NCBI RefSeq assembly: GCF_052119645.1 | Contig: NZ_JBGQOM010000002.1 | Coordinates: 583,737-647,736 of the forward strand | Length of the DNA: 64,000 nt | Direction: 5' to 3' | Origin: Paraglaciecola sp030730205 | Lineage (GTDB): Bacteria; Pseudomonadota; Gammaproteobacteria; Enterobacterales; Alteromonadaceae | Part shown: piece after piece, positions 7,426 through 15,854 of the stretch | How the letters are laid out: each line of letters starts with the position of its first letter | Position numbering within the stretch: the first letter of the stretch is position 1 | Program-made: the position numbers and the translations under genes | The notes under the pieces: generated by a model | Told to the model about the DNA's origin: nothing | Database searches by the model: none | The model's input: the letters and a program-made list of their open reading frames with translations, nothing else

Positions 7426-9069
7426 TTATGAAGCTTTTATTAATTTATTTTGAGCTTCTCGCAATGTACGCGGCAACTTGTTTGCGTTACCTATCAACCA
7501 TCCATGCCCACCCAAGTAACGGTCAACTTCAGAAATAGAATTTGCAGATATCTCCATATATCTTAATTTAATAGCAAGAAACACATCCCTTTGAGACCAA
7601 TCCATTATCAAGCCTTTATTTTGAAAACAGCTTTCGGGTAATTGTTGATATAGCCATCCCTTGTCATGTTTATACAAATACATATAACTTGGACACGCAG
7701 TTTTAATTTGGTTTCTAGTTGCCTCTGGCCTTGCCTGTAGATGAGTCAGAAGCATTTTGCGATTGCTTCTAATACCATCGACTCGTCTAAGATGATGTCG
7801 CCACGCAGACAAACGTGTATGGCTCTGGATTATACTTTCTACCGCCTTGACCGAAATACGGCAATGTTCTGCGATACTGTTTCGGTGAAAACCAAAAAAC
7901 GCTTTTCGCCAAACGTCTCGCTTTATACTTTCGTCAATAAACTTAGTGCGCTTACCAACGTTGATATTGTTACGTCCAGCGAGTTGCTGAATATAACTGA
8001 CGGATACTCCAGCGATCTGAGATATTTTTCGCATAGATAAACCTTCACGCAGTCTGTCTACTATAAGGTGTTCATTATTTATTTTGGGATTGCGTTGAGG
8101 TAGCGCTTCTTTGGAAATGGTTTCGCTTTTTTCATGAAAAAATTGTTCGGGATCTTTTGCTAAATACGCCATCAACATCACATGCTTCAAGTAGTGCATG
8201 TTAGAACGCCCATGGACCAAAGACGGGACATAACGAAAATCGCAAAAATCTAATGGCACTGTTGGAATATGTTGAAATTCACTACGATGACTTGTGGGTG
8301 CACTGAGCGTCAAATCTGAGAATAGAGGTTTCCAAAAGTCTTTTAATTCGGATGACAGCAATTGAAAACGTAGTTGACCTGCTTGGGTTAATAATTCTCT
8401 ATTATCTAACCTTTGACGGTAATAGTGAGGCAAATCCTTTTGAATTTCACTCCGTTGGCAGAAATGAAACAATCCAGTGATGAATGAAGACAGATATAGT
8501 GCCTTCTCATTTCCCGCAGAAATTGCAATAGGCTCACCGCCTTTGGGCATCACGTATTCTCGATTTACGCCTCCCTCTCCTGCAACTAAAAAGTCCAGTC
8601 TCACTTTATGCTTTGTGCAATGCGTTACCCCATATAGTTGATGTTCGATATGCCATTTGGGTAACCCATATTTAGCTGTCGACTCACAAACACACTGAGA
8701 ACAGTATTTATACACTTTCGGTAACACAAGGGAGGAAGAAGTCTGCTTTGATATTGCGCCGATTTTATTGCCGCTGCCCCACAGCATTTCTTGCTTCAAT
8801 CTTTCCTTGTCATGCCTTGATAAGGCCATGGCATACAAAACATATCCAGTGCCATGGATTAATAGAGACTCGTTAGATACGCCAATAAATTTTGAAATAG
8901 CCCCAATATGAGACGTAAGCACGGGGTGCAGCCTATAGTGAGCAGCACCCAAAACCTTTTCATTTAAGTTTTTCCACGAATGTTCTGGAGACATGACACT
9001 GAGGGAGGCCATAATACTGTATGCAGACTCAAATTTTGCATAGCAAAACAGGCTTCCCAAGTTGTTCAT
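7426..9069 (-). CDS. tnsD: TnsD-like TniQ-family target selector
   Basis: A 547-aa protein. TniQ zinc-binding pattern is at about 110-155 (YCSQCVCES, then KWHIEHQLYGVTHCTKHKVRL). The C-terminal part has helix-turn-helix-like segments (MRKISQIAGVSVSYIQQLAGR) and a TnsD-type ending with YLYKHDKGWLYQQLPES. In Tn7, TnsD recognises a fixed chromosomal attachment site and recruits TnsC. Length is close to Tn7 TnsD (508 aa). It is last in the tns operon, two bases after tniQ. Its target site cannot be named from this window. Confidence 0.85.
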   Translation of the reverse strand: MNNLGSLFCYAKFESAYSIMASLSVMSPEHSWKNLNEKVLGAAHYRLHPVLTSHIGAISKFIGVSNESLLIHGTGYVLYAMALSRHDKERLKQEMLWGSGNKIGAISKQTSSSLVLPKVYKYCSQCVCESTAKYGLPKWHIEHQLYGVTHCTKHKVRLDFLVAGEGGVNREYVMPKGGEPIAISAGNEKALYLSSFITGLFHFCQRSEIQKDLPHYYRQRLDNRELLTQAGQLRFQLLSSELKDFWKPLFSDLTLSAPTSHRSEFQHIPTVPLDFCDFRYVPSLVHGRSNMHYLKHVMLMAYLAKDPEQFFHEKSETISKEALPQRNPKINNEHLIVDRLREGLSMRKISQIAGVSVSYIQQLAGRNNINVGKRTKFIDESIKRDVWRKAFFGFHRNSIAEHCRISVKAVESIIQSHTRLSAWRHHLRRVDGIRSNRKMLLTHLQARPEATRNQIKTACPSYMYLYKHDKGWLYQQLPESCFQNKGLIMDWSQRDVFLAIKLRYMEISANSISEVDRYLGGHGWLIGNANKLPRTLREAQNKLIKAS

Positions 9070-9071
9070 CT

Positions 9072-10022
9072 TTAAGCCGCTTTAGCTATGCTTTGGTCTG
9101 GCATTTGGCTATCCAGAAAGGCTAATCCATAAGATAATGCAACAGGCGCTAATGGCAATGCGCTCTGAGCTGCTTCGCTGAAGAACTTGTTTGAACGTAA
9201 TGCTCGGACTCGATTTTCAGCTCTAGTGACATTAATCCCACTAAAACATTGTTGAAGCTCCTCAATTGAAAAGTAAGCAGCCAATCTTCTATGAAATTCT
9301 CGCACTAATACGAAGTAGTCCCCATCGCCTTCCTCTATTTCGTCGATGCCGATGTATTGTTTAAACAACTCAATAATCTCTCTACTTGAGAGCGTAAGTG
9401 CCCCATAAGCCATTGCTAACGAGAAATCCTGCACTTGTTTTAACTTTTCTGGAACACACGCAGGCCTGTCGACAAAACTGGCTGCGCATGAAGGGCAATG
9501 TCGCAGAGGGTGGTTAAAAATTCTCAGTGTAGTAGGTTGCCAGCCGCAATTGTCACAGCCATCAAGTAGCTCGGTGTTATGTTTGTGGCAAGAAAAGACA
9601 CCTTGAACCTGGTGGTCTCGTTTGAAATAAGAAATGCCAAAATGCTCTTCATCTTCTATCGCACAGCGATTACACCAACGCCACGGCTTATTTAAAAATC
9701 CATTTGAGCCGTTACAGGTAAGCCTTTTGAATTTGCCTATTTCAGCTTTTGTAACACGCTCTATTGATTGATGGCTTGTCAAACAGTAGTCAAACCGTTT
9801 CCAATGCCCATGATTAGCTTGTAGCTCATCGATATCCTGAGCAAAATGCCTAAGCAATGCTTGCTCAGTCGGAGACTGAAAATCACCTGGTACTAACTTC
9901 AGACGCTTTAAATTGAGATATTCATAAACGTCTTCTATTTTCCCAAACGGTGACAGTTTGAATAACCTAAATATAAAAGCAGTAGCATCCTCTCCTGGAA
10001 GTAAATAATCTATATTTCGCAT
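9072..10022 (-). CDS. tniQ: TniQ-family transposition protein
   Basis: A 316-aa protein from ATG 10022, one base past the tnsC stop and preceded by AGG; an ATG at 10043 inside tnsC is less likely. It carries the family start motif (YLLPGEDATAFIFRLF) and four zinc-ligand pairs (CNRCAIE, SCHKHNTELLDGCDNCGW, HCPSCAASF). In Tn7 relatives, TniQ proteins link a target-recognition module to TnsC. In type I-F CRISPR-associated transposons a TniQ of similar size docks on Cascade, but no cas gene or array is visible here. It is clearly different from the 547-aa TnsD next door. Confidence 0.85.
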   Translation of the reverse strand: MRNIDYLLPGEDATAFIFRLFKLSPFGKIEDVYEYLNLKRLKLVPGDFQSPTEQALLRHFAQDIDELQANHGHWKRFDYCLTSHQSIERVTKAEIGKFKRLTCNGSNGFLNKPWRWCNRCAIEDEEHFGISYFKRDHQVQGVFSCHKHNTELLDGCDNCGWQPTTLRIFNHPLRHCPSCAASFVDRPACVPEKLKQVQDFSLAMAYGALTLSSREIIELFKQYIGIDEIEEGDGDYFVLVREFHRRLAAYFSIEELQQCFSGINVTRAENRVRALRSNKFFSEAAQSALPLAPVALSYGLAFLDSQMPDQSIAKAA

Positions 10023-10023
10023 A

Positions 10024-11544
10024 TCAACCTGCCCCAACAGCATTATGACCAGCAGCTTTTAATAGTTTACCGACTGACACCCTTTTTACTTTAGCAGGCT
10101 CTGTAATCGCAGGGTCGAAGTGAATAGTTTTACTTGGCCGATTTACTTTAGCTTTATCATCATTTACCCCAAGAAGACCGTCTGAAGAGTTAATACCATC
10201 ATCCCCAGAAGTTTTTGCCTCTTGAATCATTTTATAATTAAGTAATGCTAATTTTGCAGCTTCGTCTAAGTTACTAAGCGCTTCAAAATCTTCATATTCG
10301 AAGTACTTTTTTCTAGTCAAAGCTAAAAGTGGTTTGATTAACATATGAAACTGTTCATCCATGATCATATTCATTGCATCAATGCTTAAGTCCTGTCCTT
10401 CCAAATCATCTTCTTCATCAACATTCAATAATGCAGAAATAGTTGCTTTCGCTATAGCTTTTGCAATTGCGGGTATTCCACAGCTGAGATTATGAAGGTG
10501 TCGATTTATTATACCCTGTGACGTGACTTGATTATTTAAAAGTTCAGTCGGCGTAATTTGGTCACAGAAGTCATTCCAAAAATCACTATCCACATCGCAG
10601 CCGAGCATTCTAGTTGCCCCCTGATTAATAGTTCTGCGAATAATTGTCATTTCACTGCCAAAGAGTTTTTCAGTTTTCAACGTCCCAACAAAAAATAATG
10701 GAATGCCAAATCGATTGAAAATTTCTTCGACAAACTTCACCGTGGTTTTTTCATTGTTTCCCAATGCAACATCTGCTTTTATATTCGCCAGATTTTGTGC
10801 TTCGTCAATAATAAGCATTCCCACACCATGCACGACAAACGCCTTGCGAACGGCTGTTATTAACTTATTGATACTAAGATTTTTTGTTCTGTTGGAATAT
10901 GATTCATCGGTCAAATGATCAAGTGCCAACAAAATTGAATCTAGAAAAGCCTTTTGACCTCGTCTTTCGTGCAATTCAACATATAAGTACGGTATCTGAA
11001 TAAACTGAAAGTTTGTTCTTGTCCCGTCCTCTGAAATGTAGGTTTCGTGCTGAATAATTTGGGGGATACAATTCAGCAGTTTTTTGATTAACGTCGTTTT
11101 CCCACGGCCACTTAACCCTGTGAGTAAATAGCTCATGTTCGGCATAACAGAATGTGTAGTATCACGTTCTACACTCCGTACATTATTAATGCTGACAGGA
11201 TTATTTTCAGAATCAGAATCTATACTTAAGAGTAAGCCAGCCAATTGACCACCCAACAGTGGATTCCGATTCATATATCCAAACTCAATCATCATTCGGA
11301 TTTTTTTGTAGATGGTACATGCTTCGTCTGGCAACGTGTAGACTTGTTCGAGGTTATATAAAGACAGCATTTTGTAGTACGTGTGGTACTCAGCATCAAT
11401 TTTCGATAAGTCCAAACCCGCGTCGAATTTGGTCTCAACTCTGTTCGCAATTTCAATATCTGTAAGCGGTTTGCCAAGGCCCTCCGCAAGTGGGTTTCCC
11501 TTCAGCATTTTAGATGGATGATAAAAATAGTTTGCCTTAACCAT
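10024..11544 (-). CDS. tnsC: TnsC-like AAA+ transposition regulator
   Basis: A 506-aa protein, near the length of Tn7 TnsC (555 aa). Walker A is LTGLSGRGKTTL at about residue 135, Walker B is GMLIIDEAQNL. TnsC forms ATP-dependent filaments on target DNA and passes the target signal from TniQ/TnsD to TnsAB. The start overlaps the tnsB stop by eight bases and the stop touches tniQ, so these are translationally coupled. The C-terminal 90 residues are acidic and low-complexity, a plausible TnsAB contact tail by analogy. Confidence 0.9.
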   Translation of the reverse strand: MVKANYFYHPSKMLKGNPLAEGLGKPLTDIEIANRVETKFDAGLDLSKIDAEYHTYYKMLSLYNLEQVYTLPDEACTIYKKIRMMIEFGYMNRNPLLGGQLAGLLLSIDSDSENNPVSINNVRSVERDTTHSVMPNMSYLLTGLSGRGKTTLIKKLLNCIPQIIQHETYISEDGTRTNFQFIQIPYLYVELHERRGQKAFLDSILLALDHLTDESYSNRTKNLSINKLITAVRKAFVVHGVGMLIIDEAQNLANIKADVALGNNEKTTVKFVEEIFNRFGIPLFFVGTLKTEKLFGSEMTIIRRTINQGATRMLGCDVDSDFWNDFCDQITPTELLNNQVTSQGIINRHLHNLSCGIPAIAKAIAKATISALLNVDEEDDLEGQDLSIDAMNMIMDEQFHMLIKPLLALTRKKYFEYEDFEALSNLDEAAKLALLNYKMIQEAKTSGDDGINSSDGLLGVNDDKAKVNRPSKTIHFDPAITEPAKVKRVSVGKLLKAAGHNAVGAG

Positions 11545-13723
11545 GAGCCACCACCTTACGTCTAGACGTATTAGTCAAACTCTTACGTTTTTTACTAACT
11601 GTTTTTTCAACTGCGACTACATTGGTTGCTTGATCTTGAAGAGAGGTAAAATCCTTAGCAGCCTGCCGTTTCTGTATTTTCCCAGCTTGGTGTTTACGTT
11701 CTTTTGTATCTTTTTGCATGCCCTTATTTGTCGACTTTTTCAGATTCTTAACTTCATTTTTAGCGATATCGACCACTCCATCTTTGTACATTTCTAATTC
11801 AAATTCAGAGAGAAAACGATCTTCATCATTTGCTGCCAAAACAGGTTTCATCAGTTCGATATGTCCAAGAACTTGATCCCACAGAATGTTACTGTAACGT
11901 TCACTTCTTGTAGTCAGTTCCAACCGAATAAAATCTTGAGTGTCTTCTTGATAAAACCAAATATGATTTGTACTACCGTTAAAGTAACGAACAGAAATTT
12001 TGATCCTCCCGCGACTTTTAGCCTTGTCTAGCAACTTCAAATCTATTATTTCATTACTACAGTAATACAACCCCTTGAATAAGATTCCTTGTGGCGTGAT
12101 GCGTGCCTCAGCTTCTGGAAGTAGGAACAATCTGCGTTTTAAGTCACAAATTTTAGTCTGCTTAATGACCAACTCTTCTAAGCCATAATTCCACATATCT
12201 AGGGGGGTGTAATTCACCTGTGCCTTTAACATTTGTGATGAATGCGCTTCAACACGCGTTTTTGTTTTGTTAACCACTAAAATGGTTTGGATTAGGATTT
12301 GAACAAATTGTTTGTAAGTCAAAAGCGCATTGTTCGAAGCATGTTGATCTTCTCTACGGGGCGCTTTTTCTACTTTTCCCGCGTTTACTGGTATTGCATA
12401 GTCTTGGACTGTGTGAAAAGTTTTTTCTACTGTGCCTTTTGCGTCACCTCTGTATAGCGCCGCAAATAGCCCAGAGTGCACACCAAATTTACTTTTTAGA
12501 ATAGAATCTAAATTATGCTCACTATTTTCAGTCCCACGATCAAATACTATAGATTCACATACATGATGGCACGGCCAGTCTTTCTCCGAAATATCAATGT
12601 CGAACTGCTTACAGAATTCCACTTTGTCAGAGAATGCATTGTAAATAGCTTGAGACGCGGCTTGCCAATCAGGGCCATGAAAAGCCACATGAAATCCGAC
12701 TATCATAGAAGACCAAACGTCAATTACCATATAAATGGTAGGCCGACCGATACTGAGCCACTGATCTTTCGAGTACTCAAAACGGATGTAGGTATCAGCT
12801 GTTGTGCTGTCCATTTCGTATCGGGCACCTGGACGTGTCACACCATCTGTTGCCATGCCTGGCTTTCCAGCGTGATCCTTTTGATATGCCGTTTCACCGA
12901 CGCATTTTCTAATAAACTCAATGTCTTCTACTTCGCTTTTCAATAGCCTAGCGAATGAACGTTTAGATATTCTGAGCGTATGGTTTAAGGGGATTATTGA
13001 GGTGACTTTTTCCGCAGCGTTACTGTGTGCTACGGCAGCAACCTCTGCTGATTGATATATTTTACAATAATCTCCATATAAGTTTTTTAAGTTTACCTTC
13101 CCAGTGATCTTCATTTTTTTTGCAAATTGCCGCACATTCTCTTTATCTATCAAAGTAGTCTGGCGAAAAAGAAGGCCTTTTGACGTTAACGGACCTGGTT
13201 TTGACTTGTGGCAAATCTCATTATTTTTAGTAAATTTAGGCTCTTGGGGTAATGAGTAGAACTTTCCGCAGTTAAAATAAGTCGGAAGTAGTGCGTTTTT
13301 AAATCCACCACCAGCAAAATATTTATTTATTGATTTTTGAACGAACTTTTTATCTTTCCCTGATTTTTTTACTAAAGAGCGCAAAATACCTGAGCTATCA
13401 CCGTAAAAATACTCAAAAAGCATGTGTGGATTTTCAACTAAATCTACTATACACGAATAAGCTGCATCTCTTTTTTCAACCCAACCTGCTGGCAAGTTTC
13501 CTTGCAGCATAATGAATTGCGGAGGAAATTTATGTTCTTCAATCCGTATTTCTTTTCTCTTAAGTTTTTGTTCCACCTCTGGCAAAGAAATAACATAGGG
13601 ACGTCTGAAAGGCTTAGCCAACAAGTCCGTAACGGTTATTAACTGTAGCTCTCGATTAATATGAACAATTAGCTCTGCACTAGCATTTTTATTATTTGAA
13701 ACAATTCTGTCGTTAACCAACAT
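11537..13723 (-). CDS. tnsB: TnsB-like DDE transposase
   Basis: A 728-aa protein with the retroviral-integrase fold of TnsB. The first Asp is in YEMDSTTADTYI, the second in VFDRGTEN, and the Glu in GDAKGTVEKTFH, with IGRPTIYMVIDVWSSMIVGF between, as in the family. TnsB binds the transposon ends and makes the 3' cuts and joins. The C-terminus is lysine-rich, where Tn7 TnsB contacts TnsC. ATG 13723 overlaps the tnsA stop by 11 bases. Confidence 0.92.
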   Translation of the reverse strand: MLVNDRIVSNNKNASAELIVHINRELQLITVTDLLAKPFRRPYVISLPEVEQKLKRKEIRIEEHKFPPQFIMLQGNLPAGWVEKRDAAYSCIVDLVENPHMLFEYFYGDSSGILRSLVKKSGKDKKFVQKSINKYFAGGGFKNALLPTYFNCGKFYSLPQEPKFTKNNEICHKSKPGPLTSKGLLFRQTTLIDKENVRQFAKKMKITGKVNLKNLYGDYCKIYQSAEVAAVAHSNAAEKVTSIIPLNHTLRISKRSFARLLKSEVEDIEFIRKCVGETAYQKDHAGKPGMATDGVTRPGARYEMDSTTADTYIRFEYSKDQWLSIGRPTIYMVIDVWSSMIVGFHVAFHGPDWQAASQAIYNAFSDKVEFCKQFDIDISEKDWPCHHVCESIVFDRGTENSEHNLDSILKSKFGVHSGLFAALYRGDAKGTVEKTFHTVQDYAIPVNAGKVEKAPRREDQHASNNALLTYKQFVQILIQTILVVNKTKTRVEAHSSQMLKAQVNYTPLDMWNYGLEELVIKQTKICDLKRRLFLLPEAEARITPQGILFKGLYYCSNEIIDLKLLDKAKSRGRIKISVRYFNGSTNHIWFYQEDTQDFIRLELTTRSERYSNILWDQVLGHIELMKPVLAANDEDRFLSEFELEMYKDGVVDIAKNEVKNLKKSTNKGMQKDTKERKHQAGKIQKRQAAKDFTSLQDQATNVVAVEKTVSKKRKSLTNTSRRKVVAHG

Positions 13724-14591
13724 AAGTGATCATCTCCTTTGCATTTGCTACAAAAGAAAGCGGTCGGTCTAATACAAGGAGTTTGTAGCAATTAACTGGC
13801 AACTTATATTCATAAATAGATTTCTTAAAAATACACTCGCATTCTTGAACGGTTATATTTAATTGCACAGCAACCAGCTCTAGTCCCTGTTTAATTGTGA
13901 GTGCGTTTTGAGTTTGAAAAACATCAAATAGCTTTTGGCAAATAACTTGCTCGAAGTCGGCAGAAATATTTATTTGCTGATAGTTCAAATAAAATGTTCG
14001 CAGATAAATCAAATTGTGAATTAGCGCCTTGTTCAAACACTTTTCAGTCGCCTGGATAAACTTTATACGCTCCGTCTTCCAGTATTCTCGCTCGATCGCT
14101 ATTTTCTTTTCAGTTCGAGCGACTGAAATCGGGGATGTTTTTGTACTGTCCAAACTTTTTGAATATTTGAAGTTATACGCCTCAGAATTTAATTTATTTT
14201 TGTTTTGTCTGACGACTAACATGTCAGTCGTCATAGTGCAGGCTGGAAGCACGTTGTTGTATTTTTTTCTATCTTTGAATCGCGAGGGATGAAAAGTATT
14301 TTGCTCTACCGCAATTTCCATCGTTGTTGCGATGTTGAGTGGGAATTGCTCAAGAATATCGATAACATCAGGCTGTCGCTCTAAAATATAGAACAATCCA
14401 GCTTCTCCATCGCTTAGAAGCTTATGACTACGCCCCGTTTTGTAACTGTAAATTTGGTGTGCTCTACCATGGGTTTTAGATTCTCTAATGCTGACCCAAG
14501 GCTTATAACCATTTTTGGCTATTTCTTTTAGATACATCTCTGTTTTAACAATTTCTTCATTAAAAATTGTAGGTTGCTTAACTTTTTTCAT
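13713..14591 (-). CDS. tnsA: TnsA-like endonuclease
   Basis: A 292-aa protein. It has the TnsA pattern GEAGLFYILERQPDVIDILEQFPL with the catalytic Glu, then MTTDMLVV for the Asp and YNFKYSKSL for the Lys. A Gln precedes the Lys in Tn7 TnsA; an Asn stands there here, a small deviation. TnsA makes the 5' strand cuts and gives cut-and-paste transposition with TnsB. It is the first gene of the operon; in Tn7 the end nearest tnsA is the right end, so the element boundary should be to the right of 14591. Confidence 0.88.
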   Translation of the reverse strand: MKKVKQPTIFNEEIVKTEMYLKEIAKNGYKPWVSIRESKTHGRAHQIYSYKTGRSHKLLSDGEAGLFYILERQPDVIDILEQFPLNIATTMEIAVEQNTFHPSRFKDRKKYNNVLPACTMTTDMLVVRQNKNKLNSEAYNFKYSKSLDSTKTSPISVARTEKKIAIEREYWKTERIKFIQATEKCLNKALIHNLIYLRTFYLNYQQINISADFEQVICQKLFDVFQTQNALTIKQGLELVAVQLNITVQECECIFKKSIYEYKLPVNCYKLLVLDRPLSFVANAKEMITYVG

Positions 14592-14790
14592 TGAAACTCT
14601 CCATAATGGTTGTTTTTTAACCTATAGCAGTTCAATAAAAACTTGCAAACTTTTTTAGTTGTTTAAATTCAATGACTTATTTTAACTTTAATTAATTATT
14701 CACCTCCCTTTTCGGTAAGGTTGAAAGACACATCTAATTGAAAAACGGCCATTTTTTATGATTTAGTTTACAAAAATGGGGCATTCGTTA

Positions 14791-14854
14791 TTAATATTCA
14801 ATTAAATAACCAAAATCTATAATTCACTTAATATTCAATCCGTTATCAAAATCT
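14791..14854. repeat. two direct repeats, candidate TnsB-binding sites
   Basis: The first copy (14791-14818) and second copy (14828-14854) both begin TTAATATTCAAT and both end CAAAATCT, with a variable 7-8 base middle; offset is 37 bases. They lie 200-265 bases upstream of tnsA, where Tn7 carries overlapping TnsB sites. CATACA ends at 14860, compatible with the family's terminal 5'-TGT, but this is inference. Confidence 0.45.
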
Positions 14855-14918
14855 CATACATTCTGAAAAAAAATTGACGACTAACTAAGTTATTTCTGTT
14901 TTTACTGCTAAAAGTGTT

Positions 14919-14952
14919 GGTTTGGCGGAGCCAGAATTAGCCTCGCCAAACC
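14919..14952. repeat. 9-bp inverted repeat hairpin
   Basis: GGTTTGGCG (14919-14927) pairs with CGCCAAACC (14944-14952) around a 16-base loop. No T-run follows on either strand, so it is not a typical terminator. It is much more GC-rich than its surroundings. Confidence 0.5.
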
Positions 14953-15227
14953 GATTTGCCTTTAAATGACGCTATCCAGTGCTGAAATTTCGTCAAGTCG
15001 CGGCATGCTTCCCTACGACAATCCTGGTCATTTCGCGCATCATCAAGATTCGCTGTACGGCTGAATTCCCTTTACAACTAAAGCTCGTTTAGTCCTTTGC
15101 TCGTCTAATGTCGGAATAGTCCCTTATTACTGAGTGAAATTTAGAAATAAGCTTTCACGCATAAATAATTTCTCATTGATTAATAATGTTTTTCTATGAG
15201 CTATGACTATCTAAATCACCCTAACGA

Positions 15228-15257
15228 AATAAATATTACATAAAAGTAATATTTATT
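15228..15257. repeat. 12-bp perfect inverted repeat
   Basis: AATAAATATTAC (15228-15239) is followed after six bases by its exact reverse complement (15246-15257). It is AT-rich, so some chance contribution exists, but a 12-bp perfect arm is long. Function unknown; operator, protein-binding site at the element end, or cruciform. Confidence 0.5.
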
Positions 15258-15854
15258 GCAACATATTTTGATCTAATAAGATCGGGGGGTTGTATTGTTA
15301 AGAAAACCAATGAATGTTGTTGAACTGATAAACGTCTCAGTTTCTGTCGTTAACCTGTTAATACCGACAAACATCAAGCTTGCTTGATATCTATCTAATA
15401 ACTGATCAGCAATTTCTAAGGCATCAGCCAGCTTTAAGGCCTAAATCTAGTTTGATAAATTGACGTTATTTCAGAGTGGCTCTTGGTAATTAGCTATTGT
15501 TCTAAAAGAACTGTTGGTGTGTGCTGTGACAAATTAAACTTTAAAAAACAACTTCTAATATTTTTATCTTAGAGGGCATAGGAATGTTATTTGGTAGGTT
15601 CTAGTTCAAATGACATGAATGGCTCATTTGATATTTCTTTGGGTAATTCATTGTCGGATTATGTATTCAAAACGGCGATAAACCTGCCTTTTCTGTTTTA
15701 ACATCACGTGTGTATTGTGGACAAGCTCTTAAAAAACAGCATGGACTAATTTACATTTCGTTTGTTAATTATCAATAAGTAGATACTGAAAATTGCCTCA
15801 TGGCTCTGCTAGCACTCCTGCTAGGTATTATTTCAACACATTGGATCATTACTT

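Larger units (their letters stand above)
14592..15854. other. 1.26-kb non-coding region, probable transposon right-end zone
   Basis: No gene can be supported. It contains two TnsB-site-like repeats (14791-14854), a stable hairpin (14919-14952), a 12-bp perfect inverted repeat (15228-15257), and small palindromes near 15375 and 15805. The promoter for the tns operon must lie here. The exact transposon end and its 5-bp target duplication could not be fixed because the left end was not found. Confidence 0.55.

Noticed and set aside
12515..12946. 143-aa rightward frame inside tnsB
   Set aside because: Complete shadow of the DDE transposase domain; composition gives no independent protein signature.
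4485..14760. Terminal inverted repeats pairing the 4.4-5.0 kb gap with the 14.6-15.8 kb gap
   Set aside because: Short shared words (TTATCAA, AAAACGGC) are in the same orientation rather than inverted, so they do not support a left end in this window.
1..15000. CRISPR array or cas genes with the Tn7-like operon
   Set aside because: No regularly spaced short repeats and no Cas-like protein were found, despite the TniQ arrangement.
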